Below, in pieces: positions 46,683 through 57,959 of a DNA stretch of 64,000 bases. This stretch comes from Prostheceraeus crozeri. Lineage: Eukaryota; Platyhelminthes; Polycladida; Euryleptidae. Made by a program: the position numbers and the translations under genes. The stretch is taken from the NCBI GenBank assembly GCA_907163375.1, contig CAJQUW010008995.1, positions 186,001 through 250,000 on the forward strand, in the 5' to 3' direction. The number at the start of each line of letters is the position of its first letter. Position 1 is the stretch's first letter. The notes under the pieces were generated by a model. That model was not told the DNA's origin. It saw only the letters and a list, made by a program, of their open reading frames with translations, and did no database searches.

Positions 46683-47695
46683 TATATTCCTATTCTATGA
46701 ATTCCACGTTTACCTTACTTACTACGACAATGATACATTTCTTTTAAAAATATTAATCTACAGATCCTGCATAAATAGTCATGCTGTATATAATCACCAG
46801 GTTTGAATATTAAAAGAGCTTACTCCTAATATATATTTTCGTTAATTTACAGATATGAATAGTGCTTTCTTCAGGCCTATATAGCTAATATAGTGGAAGA
46901 AAATAATCATATATTTGACACATTAAGAAAAAAATGTAATCATTAGAACTACTGTAAAACGCAAAAAACGAATGTTTATCAAATATACACATGCAAAGCA
47001 AAGTGTGGGTTGCAATTTCAGATCCGACTGGAATCAAACCGAACTCGACCGGATTTAGCATCTAATCCAACCATGGCCATCCCGCATCAGGTAGACGATG
47101 CGTCGGTCTATTCAAGAGTCCTAGACTTGTGTCAAATATTTGTTGAAACGCATTGTAAATATTCGATGTCGGGGTTAGGTCTATTACTTCAGATTTGCAG
47201 AATTGAAGCAGCAATTCAATGCTAGCATACATACTTGACGGCTGCTACAGCATCTAAAAATGTCAATGGGTACTTCAGTGGGTTTCTGTGGGATGTATGT
47301 CGTGACATGCTTCTGCCAAGTGCACATCACAGAATTTAAGTGCATGAATCCAGTACAAAAATGGAATGTTTCAAACAAAGACTATCGATTGACTTCCAGA
47401 AAACAATGTAGTGAAAACTTTTTATTGAGAGACTGAGGTATTTGATGACATGTTTGTCCCCAAACTGCGTTTATCACAGTGGAAAACTCCTATAGTGAAG
47501 TGTCTGAACAGCATTCCACATTCCTTCCATGAGGCATATTTTCAAATTAAATTGAGCAATGAAAAAGAAATTCATTTGAAAGTCAATTTGGCCAGTCCAC
47601 GTATTGGAAGCGCCAGGAGCTCGAGACGAATTGAAGCTGGGACATTCCCATAACGACCTCTAAATGTTTCATAATTTTAATAAACTTATATTTAA
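46683..47695. other. No recognisable gene
   Basis: AT-rich spacer; short frames without domains. Confidence 0.4.
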
Positions 47696-47700
47696 TAAGA

Positions 47701-48070
47701 CTTAAGGTTTGCCCTTAGGAGGACAGGTGGTGCGTTCCCACCGACAGACATTAAACGTTCAAGGCGCGTCAAACTTTTGACTATCCTAGGACTACATTTT
47801 AGAGCCAAACTTGACGAGATCAGTGTGGAGGACCTTTCCACTAGTCCATTTTTCAATCAGCGCTTCTAAAACGGGGCTGGACCTTACCCCTAATGGTCCT
47901 TTGACTTGTGATCCTCGACAAATGCATGAATGCATGAAGGTCTTTAAGCACAAAGACTTGACGGATCTGATTGCGTGCAGGGCGGACCTTCCCGGGGGTC
48001 CATAACATAGCGCTATACGGGTTGGACTTCACCCTTAAGTGTACGAGATCGTACAAGGGCGCTTAACAAG
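47701..48070. other. Hairpin-dense tract
   Basis: At least six short perfect stems in 340 bp: 47726-47742, 47825-47841, 47879-47899 (GGACCTTA/TAATGGTCC with one bulge), 47938-47959, 47984-48001 and 48009-48063, the last enclosing GTACGA/TCGTAC. The word GGACCTT recurs at 47830, 47879 and 47984. It is GC-richer than its surroundings and lies just beyond the 3' end of the Penelope-like element. Function unknown. Confidence 0.6.
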
Positions 48071-48239
48071 TGATCTCCTTGGTCAAAGTTTCAGGCTCGA
48101 TTAATTAGGAACTTATATATAAACAGACACTTAGTAATCACCATGTCAACCCCATGGAGACCAGGAACCGACACAGTCCATTCATCACACTAGGGCAGTT
48201 AGCGATAAAAAAACAACGTTAAAACAAATAAAACAATAG

Positions 48240-48345
48240 CCAGTCGTCAGCAGGTACCCGAATGGTCCCGTTTCGGCCCCTCTACCTGAACGCTCAAGCC
48301 CAGGCGGGCGGGGCCACGCATAAACTTTTATGCGGCTGGCATTCT
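48240..48345. other. GC-rich patch
   Basis: Contains GCCCAGGCGGGCGGGGCC and a CATAAA/TTTATG stem. Possibly part of the same element as the hairpin tract. Confidence 0.35.
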
Positions 48346-48527
48346 AAAATCAATACAGTAATGATATGTGTAATAATAAGTAATACTGATAGTAATAGTA
48401 AAAACATAAACAAAACAACCGCAAAAGACGGATACAACCAAAACAAACTAAAATATATGTGTGAAATGCTGAAATGGTATAACCAATAAAAAAATGCTAA
48501 GAAAACAAACAGTGTTGATTTTATTGT

Positions 48528-51270
48528 TTAAAATGCGCACTGCAATGTCAGCTGCCTGGCTGAGAAATATCCAAACTTGACTAGAAAATTGTTATGACCG
48601 GTTAGGATTTTCTCAGTACATGCCTTCATTTTAGACTTACAATATCCTCTGCTGCTCATCACACAAAGTGTCATATTAATTCGCTTAATTAGATCTTCAA
48701 GATGCGAGCAGATGCGACAATAACGTAAAACCTGGCCGGCAAATACATTAATTCCCATGTTATAAGGTATTGCACTGTCTGGAAATGTCAACAGAACAAC
48801 AGGGAAATCAAAATCTTCCACTTTATGATATATTGAAGTTCGAAGACCGTCACTACTATAGATTGGAGTCTCACATCGAGGTAAACAACGGCTTTGTCAT
48901 TGACTCCGTTTCTATCTGCAAGAAGATCCACTGGGTAAATTTTTGGAATTAAGGTATTGAAATGCTTATAATTTATTACGTATATATCGTCTATATATCT
49001 CGAAGTGTTTGACAATAGTTTCGCTAGTCCAAACTTTTTATTTTTAACCAATTGTTTCATAAAAGCAAATTCGCAATTTAACAGAAACGAGTCGGCAAGT
49101 AAAGGACTGCAATTCCCTCCCACTGGTACTCCTCGAATTTTGTCTGAACACATAACCGGAAAAAGAAATGTAGACTTCAGACACTATAAAATCAATAGCC
49201 TTCTTAAAAGAGTCCACGTCATAACAGAAATACACCTTATATTTGATTTTGGAGAAAAACGACTTCTCATATCCTACACACAAGTATCTACGATTAGTGG
49301 AATTGAATGTGAGATCAAGGATGGAAAAAATATTATTCTTGATAGCACCTTGATCTAAGTTTGTATAAAGAGCAGAGAAGTCAAAAACTTGCATAGAGTG
49401 GACGTTCACGTTAGAAATATTCCTCAAAAATTCTTGAGTCGAGGCTACACTCAAAAAGTAAGAATAACCAGTATTACTCCTGATTGACCCACAGTATCTA
49501 TGGACATTTTCTCTTATCACTTTCAGACCTTTTTTGATATTCACCGATAACTTTTTAGTTGTACAATTTCTGGCTCCGGCAATGAATCTAAACTTATAAG
49601 GATTTTTATGCAATTTTGGAATCCAGAAAAGTTTTGGTAGTTTAAGGTCCTTGTCACTAACATTAATATTAAAGTTTAATTTCATATCTTTAACGTGTTT
49701 AGTAAGGACTTCCTTTTCAGAAATAAGCTCAGGTTTATAAGTTGCATTGTCTACTGCAGTGGAAGAATCTATGTTAAAACCAAACTCGTCCATCAGGATT
49801 TTGAGATAGAACTTTTTACATAGGAGACTAAAGTTGTTGGATGCTTTATCGACAGGAACGACTATCAAGTTTTTATGGAGATCTTGCAATTCCTTATCAA
49901 CACAAACGTTGCTGCCATTATCTTTCCTACCCAACTTCTTACAACGAAAGATGCGGTGCTTTACTAACATGATGACCCTGTTTTTCCAAATAGAGAAGTC
50001 ATCAACTTTTAAGTGAAGGCGACTGGACACACGAGATATATGATCATCTATGGAATCGCTGATCTCTTTTTGAATGGATTTCCATGATATTGACCTAGAC
50101 AATCTGTGTTTAGTGCCATACGCAAATATAGCTCTGAGACCTGGATCATTTATTATATCTAAATTACCGGTAAAAACATGCCCATAAGGCTCATAAACAA
50201 AACTGGTCATCGAGTCACAGCTGCAATCGCTCTGTAAAATGCCAACAACTTCCTGAATTGTCAGGCTATTATTAAGAAACTAATTATAATTGAAGAATTT
50301 CAAACAAATAGGGTTATTAAGTTTATGGTACACTTTGGGAGGATATAGATGTTTCGCTTTTTCTGGAACTAAAGCACAGACACTTTTGTCATTAAATACA
50401 GAAGGTAAATGAAGTTTGTCAACTAAATGAGACTTGAAAGGAATCATTATATGCGTTTTGTCTTCGGTAGAACTATCTTTTTTGTTTCTATATAATTTAC
50501 TATGAACATACAATGTATGTCGTCAAAACGAAAGATAGGTCATTCGACTGATCAAGAAGCCTAGAATACATAATTTTAAGCATGCTATCACTAATCGATT
50601 TCAAGCAATTATAGAAATTTCTTATTTTGTTGCTCTTCATCAACTCTTGAAGCTCCTTGAGAATATCCTCACAACTATTAGATGGAGGATATTTCTTTCT
50701 ACCCGACTTCATAAGGCCATGGCTTCTCTTACGTCTGCTAATAGGAGAACTAAAAAATGAAAATGAATTTGCAGTGTTCTGAGAGGCGCAACCTCCGCCT
50801 AACACTCTGTCATTCAAACCCAAAGGATGCAAGGTGTTCAGCGTTCTTATACGAAAATCTTCCTTACTGTTAAGCTCGAAGGCAATTTCTGTATCAGATT
50901 TATTACGAACATCGACAGTCAATAATTTGTATACTAACATCATCCCAACTGTGATTAGAACTATTAAAATGATTACTTAAATACGTATTGAGATGATTCT
51001 TTTGAACAGACTGCCGATGCCCATTAAGTCTACAATGTAATGGCTGTTTTATCTGTCCAACATACTGGACCCCACATGATTGACATGTGATCAAATATAT
51101 TACATGTCTACTCTTACACGAGAAACTACTAGGATAATTTAAAACGAACCATCTGCCGGTGCTAAAACTCTTAAAAGCAGTATTAGTGTCAAGAGATTTA
51201 CAACATAGGCATCTTTTGCTGCCACAGACATCAACACTACTTACGCATGTGGAGGGCGCTATCCACTACT
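48528..51270 (-). mobile_element. Penelope-like retroelement with N-terminal GIY-YIG (Naiad-like), nearly complete
   Basis: Minus-strand order: Cys-rich motif CGSKRCLCCKSLDTN (about 51220), GIY-YIG nuclease VIYLITCQSCGVQYVGQ (51110-51060) with HCRLNGHR and, one frame on, EDFRIRTLNTLHPLGLNDR (about 50860); a linker; KVYHKLNNPICLKFFNYN; CSCDS...YEPYGHVFTGNLDII (about 50220-50160); RT motifs VVPVDKASNNFSL, FWIPKLHKNPYKFRFIAGA, GVPVGGNCSPLLAD and catalytic YIDD (about 48990); thumb VFAGQVLRYCRICSHLEDL. A nuclease ahead of the RT is the permuted layout described for Naiad/Chlamys elements; classical Penelope has it behind. About four frameshifts (50930, 50510, 49150, 48815) and one in-frame TAG (50280-50282) inactivate it. 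A minus-strand AATAAA lies just after the stop. Confidence 0.85.
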
Positions 51271-52090
51271 TCGCATTAACGTCATACACTTTAGCTTGCA
51301 TTATAGCTCTGTCTTCTTCACTTCCAAAATATTATTCGCATTCTGTAGACTTTCTTAAGAAATTTGATGTTAAGCTTGTCCAAAAACATTAAACAATGAC
51401 AGCAAATCGACATAATAATCGCCATAAAATCAGCTCAATTTATACTAATTTTCTGTATAATGCATAAGTGCATGTCAGATATCTCATTGATGCCGACATT
51501 ACTTAACTACATGCATTTTCATGTAGTCTTACAGTTCCAATTAGGCTCAAAACATGGATAAACTGTCCACGTAAGTGTTGCGATTTGCAAAACTTCAGCC
51601 CACAGTCAATTATCCACTCTTGGGGAGTTGTGTATCCCGAATTCTACTTCATATTATTCATAGACATCCCTGTAACACGTTAGAACATTCACAGCACGTC
51701 CGTTTCAGTGCTTATATTACAAGTGTTGCCTGAACAAAGATTATAAACTATCTATGATAACTAACATCAACTTAAAGTTAGATAAGTAATTAGCATAGCA
51801 ATATCAAAAGATATATGTACAGTAACCTACTGTCTACGAGGAGTTACACGGTGAGAATCTCCGAGCCGAAGGCGAGGAGATTTCTGTGTAACTCCGAGTA
51901 GACAGCTAGGTTACTGATATGTAACCCACGAGAAGATATGAAATATGCCTATACCCAATCTGAGATCCAATACCATAGATCTATGTTGCGCTCTATAGAT
52001 CCATTTTTATAACAAACTTAGATATTTCAATGAACACACAAACTTAACAATATCTTAAATATCATAGTGATTTTAGCGGAGACATACTTG
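51271..52090. other. No recognisable gene
   Basis: The first ~150 bp are probably 5' untranslated sequence of the Penelope-like element; the rest is AT-rich spacer, with an inverted word GAGATT/AATCTC around 51850. Confidence 0.35.
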
Positions 52091-52099
52091 AATTTGAGT

Positions 52100-52665
52100 T
52101 CAGCGGAGAAATACTTGATTTTGAATTGAGCGGAGAAATACAAATGGAAGTATATGATCATGGAAATCTAAGAATTCCACAAGATAGGTCAAATATAGTC
52201 TATTCTTTCATGAAATAGGAGAGGAAGAGCACGTCATCAACTATGCAGTAGTGGACTTTAATGATGAGCTGTTTAACTTTGACATTGAGGAAAAGCAGTA
52301 GAAAAAGGCTACGATCAAATAAGAAAGGAATAGAAAGAATTCCAGACTCAATACTAAGACGATAGAAAAGTCGCGCTTTACTTCAACTGACTCAAGCGAA
52401 GGCATGAATAATGGAAAGTGGCTCGTGACTACCAGAGTAAGGTATCAAGAGCACTGAATGAGGATTGCCTATCAAAAGATGGAGATGAACTATCTGTTTG
52501 ACTGCTTCTTCATAGAGCTCAAGAAACAAAATGGCGATCTGTATCCACTTCCTACATGGAAATATTTTATGTTTTCTACAACAATATTATCTCAACTAAA
52601 CGAAAGGACGATGACCGAAGGATTCCATCTTGAATTGACGACCAACTCAACAGCACAAAGTAAGT
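52100..52665 (+). pseudogene. Possible DUF3504/Crypton-related fragment
   Basis: Frames FNDELFNFDIEEK, WLVTTRVRYQEH and FFIELKKQNGDLYPLPTWKY then FMFSTTILSQLNER resemble the ZMYM/QRICH1-type domain derived from Crypton recombinases (pattern E-x-R/K-K-x-(D/N)G-x-x-YPP-x-T). In-frame stops and shifts; ends near a donor-like GTAAGTC at 52661. Assignment rests on a short motif. Confidence 0.35.
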
Positions 52666-52669
52666 CTTC

Positions 52670-54446
52670 ATCACATTTATTCTTGCCATTTCAATATCTA
52701 AATTCTAAACTACTGAATGGATTAAAATGAACACGAATTGCAATTGCTCTAATTTATTTACCTACTCATGCTAGAATTTTTTAACTTGCAAATACATAAC
52801 AAAACACATGCAAAGTCGCATGATAGCTGGAATGTATTTATGATTCAATGAAATCATTGGCTAACGAGCAATAGTGTTTGTGTATGAGTATCAAGTAACG
52901 AAAATGAAATCAGTCATGTAAATATATAAAGTATGCATGTATATTTTGTATATGCTGCCCACACAGAGAAAATTGCCTCTTTGTATTTATGTTTCTATAA
53001 TAGTCCATAAGTCTTTTTCATTCAACACCAAAAGCTTGAGCTATTAAGTATATGGTGCAAATCATTAAGTAATATAAACTGGCAACGTAACGTATTCCAT
53101 CTTTTATTTATTTGCTTATTATTTCATTCCAAAATACAAATGGTAGGATCAATGGCATCAGATTGTGATAGCAAATACTGCAATATATTTCTTGACTTTA
53201 CTTCATTGACTACAAAATACAAAATACCATAAATTTCTTAACAATTTAAATTGTTCTAATTCTTATAATTCTGTTTTAATTCCAGCTCCCCTTCGAATGA
53301 TGGATCAATTGTGGTTGCATCACACAATTGCTATCAAATGCAAATTTTCAATGCCGTGGACATACTACAACAAGCAACAATTTTTCTAAACAATGGGATC
53401 CAAGAGACGTGATGTAGATGACATAGTACTATGCCTTCTTTCCAATGTTATAAAACATTACTACTTTGGCATATCTATTGTCTTTTGACCGGAGAAAAAT
53501 AGTGTATATAGTGAGAATTTTAAGTAGATATCAGGGTAATTCATCGTCAGAGTGGGTTACATCACTAACATTAACAGTCAATACACTGCAGAAACTTTTT
53601 CATGCTTTGTTCATTCTAATTGTCATGTTACCGTTGTAGACTTGTGACCACTGCACCCGCTTTGCTAATCCACACCAAGTGATGAATGAAGATCCATGAC
53701 TTTCAAAGCTAATGACATAAAAAAGATCCACTGTGTTTCTCCAAACATATGATATTGATCTGACTACCGTACACTTACAATGAACAATAGTTGTAATTAT
53801 TAATATGTCTATAATAGTTGGATATGCGCATATTAGTTAAATAAACACAAATAAAAGCAAGTCTGCTATCTTTCCTTTCCTTTAATTAAATACACTTGTT
53901 TATCGTTGTTGAAATTGTTTTTTTGATTGAAAATCATGGTAAATGTCAACTTAATTACTTCAGAAATTCAGTTGCAGTTATCATGTCTTAAGAAAGAGTA
54001 CACATTTCTCTATGCTCAGTCTCAGATTGTGTCACCGATATTTTAGATACTTGTAATCATCCATTGATATCTAGTAATAATGTTTTGTAAAAAAGGTAAT
54101 AACAACTGAGAACCAGAGTGACAACTGCAACTGGCGATAGCAAAATCCTAGGATTTCAAGAACACTTCATTAATACAGGCATGTCTTTATGTATTATGAT
54201 ACGCATAATTTAAGCTTAATCTCAGGAACCAGACTATTCAATGTTTCATGATAGTGAAAATGAATTACATGCAGTTTTATCACTTTTGATCATAGGATCC
54301 GAGATGCGGGTGATTGCAAAAACCCGGGCATTTGCAATCCCTGTGCCGTTGGCATGATAGAAAATGAAATGTTTTCACACCAAAACCGCCCATCTGGTTT
54401 ACCCTGGCTCCTACAATTGATAATTTGATAATGCAAGGTTTATTCA
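52670..54446. other. No recognisable gene
   Basis: AT-rich spacer without supported features. Confidence 0.4.
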
Positions 54447-54848
54447 AATATGCAGTGTTGCCACATTTGCGTGAATTTCACGCTTTGCGTGAATTTGAAG
54501 ATTTTTGCGTGAAATGCGTGATTTCAATGAATCCTGCGTGAATTTTTTAGAGATCGAAAATCTTGTTAAGAATTGCATGTACATGTATATAATGATAAAT
54601 CGGATTAATATTTTGATACTAGTTATAAATTATATTGTAATAAGTAATACATATATTTTACCATTGTGATTATTTTCCTCTCTAGTGACACTCTTAAAAA
54701 GGAATATACAAGGTGATATCGAGTAATGTGACGTATTCTATCCACAAGTGATGCCTGCAAAAATTCTAGTCTGAAGCTGCTGACATTTGAAGTCTTTATT
54801 TTTCGATAGACTGTATCCTAATATCTATGTATTTGGACATTTTACAAT

Positions 54849-55086
54849 ATGAAAACTGAATTAAAAACATTGTGGATAATTACGACTTTTTCGTTCTTGT
54901 TAATTATTCCTCATTACAATTGTTTGATACATCGTTTCGCATCGAGTGGAGGACGCAAATTTCCGCCATGTTCCTCTAAAGCATCATTTCATCTACGTTT
55001 TACCCTACGAAACGAAATTTTTCTAAATTTTACGGACTTTTGCTACCTCAAGTCAGCTTCAACAGAGTTCCTCGACCCCTATCATT
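54849..55086 (+). CDS. Candidate first exon, secreted protein
   Basis: ATG with A at -3 opens a frame whose N-terminus is a good signal peptide (TLWIITTFSFLLIIPHYNC). It continues through SKASFHLRFTLRNEIFLNF to a strong donor GTAAGT at 55087 (a second overlaps at 55091). No family recognised. It sits inside the element at 54453-56857. Confidence 0.35.
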
Positions 55087-55939
55087 GTAAGTAAGTTGAT
55101 TTGTTTTTTGTTAACGAATGAAGTGAATTACATTTTGTAATGTTTATCCTGCCTGCCATGTACGAGTTTATATTATTGGCGAAGTGCCACTAATAATTAA
55201 ATTCTTATTTCATTCATTCAATGAGATACAGGACAATAAAGCACGAAATACTTGAGATGATAAGATAAACTTAAGTTACCAGGGTAAAGAAAGAGTAAAA
55301 ACGGTCTCCATCTGGAGTCTGTACGCAAAGGTCAGGTTTCGACTTAGAATTTGAAGAGCCTCTAACACACCAAGATGAAGCTTATGCATCTTCCTCTCTT
55401 GAGCACTGAGAATCCAGGCGAGAGAGTACAGCCACGTCGAGGATGATTGGCGATGCTGCTTGATGGCTTCCTGCCATTGGTGTCACCTCTCCTGAGCCAA
55501 GCTGGAATATGCTCGCTGATTCTGACAGTCTCTCAGTTCGGCTGATGTATCTTTATTTTATCTTCAGTATTTCGAGCATTATTGTCTTGTGTCTCATTAC
55601 GTATCAGTCATGCCATACTACATAATTTGATTGTCTGCTGACCGTTATTTACATGTGTTCACCCCTTACTTGTCATTCCGGAGTACATTCCGTAGCGAGC
55701 CGGCGAAGTATATCGGTGCTATGAAACCTTTTGCGATATTCTACATTAATGATATCGGCTTTGTTGATAACATGGGCGAGAGGGCTGTTTCATTAACAGC
55801 AATGACCCAAAAGTAGTCATTGTATTGAATCAAAATGATAGGCAGAAACGGAGACAAATGTAATACAATTCTACACCTTATCCCATATCATTGGGTTTAT
55901 GGGAAGATATTAAACATGTTGAGGTACTACAATGAGTAT

Positions 55940-56295
55940 TGTGTAAGTGGTGAGGTGGAGGAAGAGAGAAGAAGACATAACGAGGCCGTTTCGAAAATCG
56001 AGTCAGACCTGGCTGAGAAGAGGAAATCGGTGGAAAAATAAGAAAGGGAGCTAAAGAACACATTGGTCGAATATCAAAAGGCGATGGAAAAATTGAGTGA
56101 GAGCAGGAAGGCGATGGAGGCAGAGGGAAATGACTTGAAGAAGAAAAAAGAAAGCTTAATGAGAAGATCCATCATATGTACATTGCCTAGAATCCCACGT
56201 GTTCAAACTGACGTAAGCTTTTTGAATTGTTGCAGTACTGTGTAATTTTAACTCTCGATTTTGCTTCTTTCCAGAAACAACCAGAAGACGAGTGA
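55940..56295 (+). pseudogene. Coiled-coil gene 3' end (two exons)
   Basis: A charged coiled-coil frame (EVEEERRRHNEAVSKIESDL ... YQKAMEKLSESRKAMEAEG) runs to a donor GTAAGC at 56213. After a 62-bp intron ending cttctttccag (56274) six codons KQPEDE and a TGA (56293-56295) follow in phase. AATAAA lies at 56402. One in-frame TAA at 56039-56041 breaks it unless it is spliced out. Parent gene unknown. Confidence 0.4.
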
Positions 56296-56999
56296 CAATT
56301 GACAAATGACATTGGCTTTATTTGTTCATGGAAAAACACGTGCATATTCAGATAATTAAATGTTCATGATGCTATTATATATGCAATATAACATGTGGAT
56401 TAATAAATATTAGTTTCTGAGACTTGGTCTTGGGGTGTGACGTTCATACAATTCAGTCTAATAGTACTTAAATGATGTCTGCCGAGTTAGTACCGAGTTG
56501 CTTCCTAAGAAAATAATAGTAAACGCTGACATGATTGGCTACATGGTAATCTACGGTATATTTTGTTGAAGCTTGCAAGCCTTTTTGTTACAAGCGTGGT
56601 TATATAGAATACAAAACGAAAAATTAGACAATCATTGACAGATTTACATCAAATATGCAAATATTTTCATAAGGGATTAAATCAAATGCATCTACTAAAG
56701 AAATACTAGCAAACGAAAGATTAGACACTCATTGACAGATTTACATCAAATATTCTTTCGATTTTGGTGTACATATATCGTCAAAAAATTGTTTAAAATC
56801 TGCGTGAATTTTAGGGTTTCGCGTGAAAATTTCAATCGGGTACTTGTGGCAACACTGAATATGATATCATCCTTGTAGTGGCAAATGTTCTGTGTTTTGT
56901 AAGTCGTGTGGCAGCCAATTTTTAGTTTAGATTCTTTCAATACTCAATTGAGCTTCGAATTTTCCTTTTCATTTCTTTGTGCAATTCCTCAACATAAAG

Positions 57000-57720
57000 C
57001 AATTTCCAGACAACATTCACTTTCTCGTGTCTGAATCTTCATTTGCTTTTTACCTTTTCGCATTCTTTGAATATCTTTTGTATGTCATTTCTGTTGTAGC
57101 TATTTTTCTTAAATATACGCTGAACACATTCACCACGTTTTCGAGGCTCAGCTCTTAATCCTTGGAAGCGGACATAGAGGGCCTTGATGGCACTGTGTTT
57201 GCAACTTTCATTGCCACAAGCTGTGTTTCATTTACTCTTCAGCAAGTTTGCAGCTCATTTTCTTCGTCTACATGCACATTCATATAGAAAAATTTCAGCT
57301 ACCATCTTGAGGATATTCCATTGTGATTTGAATACTTTCATTCATGCGGCCCATTTGTTTGAGAAAATCTTCAGCAATACTGGTGCCGTCGAAAATAGCA
57401 AAAACGTCATCAACATATCTCAAATATAATTTTGGCATTATAGATACGCATATGTGCTTTCAATTTTGTTAACACAAAATTCTGTCATTGAAGAACCTAA
57501 ACAAGATCCCACACTAAGGCCATCGGTTTGACAGTGATTTTCCACATGAAATATGAATGGAGCTTAAGTGCAGCAAATTTCAAATAAATATTTCAGAGTC
57601 TTCTTCGAGACCGGAATTTTGTTAAGTGGAATCGTTTCAGTTATATAATCGATTTCATCATGAACAGAAATGTTGGTGAATAATTGTAGCCTATAACATC
57701 AAAACTGGTAGTAAATGGTA
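57000..57720 (-). pseudogene. Penelope-like RT remnant
   Basis: Minus strand: QLFTNISVHDEIDYITETI, CQTDGLSVGSCLGSSMTEF, catalytic LRYVDDVFAIFDGTS (about 57400), then a RIFKKNSYNRNDIQKIFKEC tail. Motif order fits a classical Penelope-like RT, different from the Naiad-like copy. Several stops and frameshifts. Confidence 0.7.
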
Positions 57721-57959
57721 AAATCCAGAAATTTAGTGTTTTTTTTCGAGGAATTTTTGTCTTTTGCATTTTGTGGCCAAGATATAGATCTATTATCAAT
57801 GCTCAACACACCATTCGAATGGTCTTCGTTTGCTCTAACCGAAAATGTCTTACATTTTAAGTTTCAAGCAGGATTTTTGTCATAAAAGTTCATTGGAAAT
57901 TCAAAAACACCTCATTTCCATGTCGACAGGAAAAATACATTTTTTATTGCTGTGAAACA

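Larger units (their letters stand above)
54453..56857. mobile_element. 2.4-kb inverted-repeat element with 6-bp target duplication and gene-like cargo
   Basis: Termini CAGTGTTGCCACA and TGTGGCAACACTG, flanked by perfect 6-bp duplications AATATG (54447-54452 and 56858-56863). Six or so GCGTGAA words cluster at the left end and two at the right. Same terminus type and duplication length as 16115-16808. No transposase recognised; the interior holds a signal-peptide frame and a coiled-coil frame. An internal diverged repeat lies at 56613-56655/56711-56752. Confidence 0.8.

Noticed and set aside
48240-48345. CpG-island promoter or ribozyme
   Set aside because: The GC-rich patch is short and isolated, and the CTGACGA/GAAA words near it are in an order and spacing that do not give a valid core.
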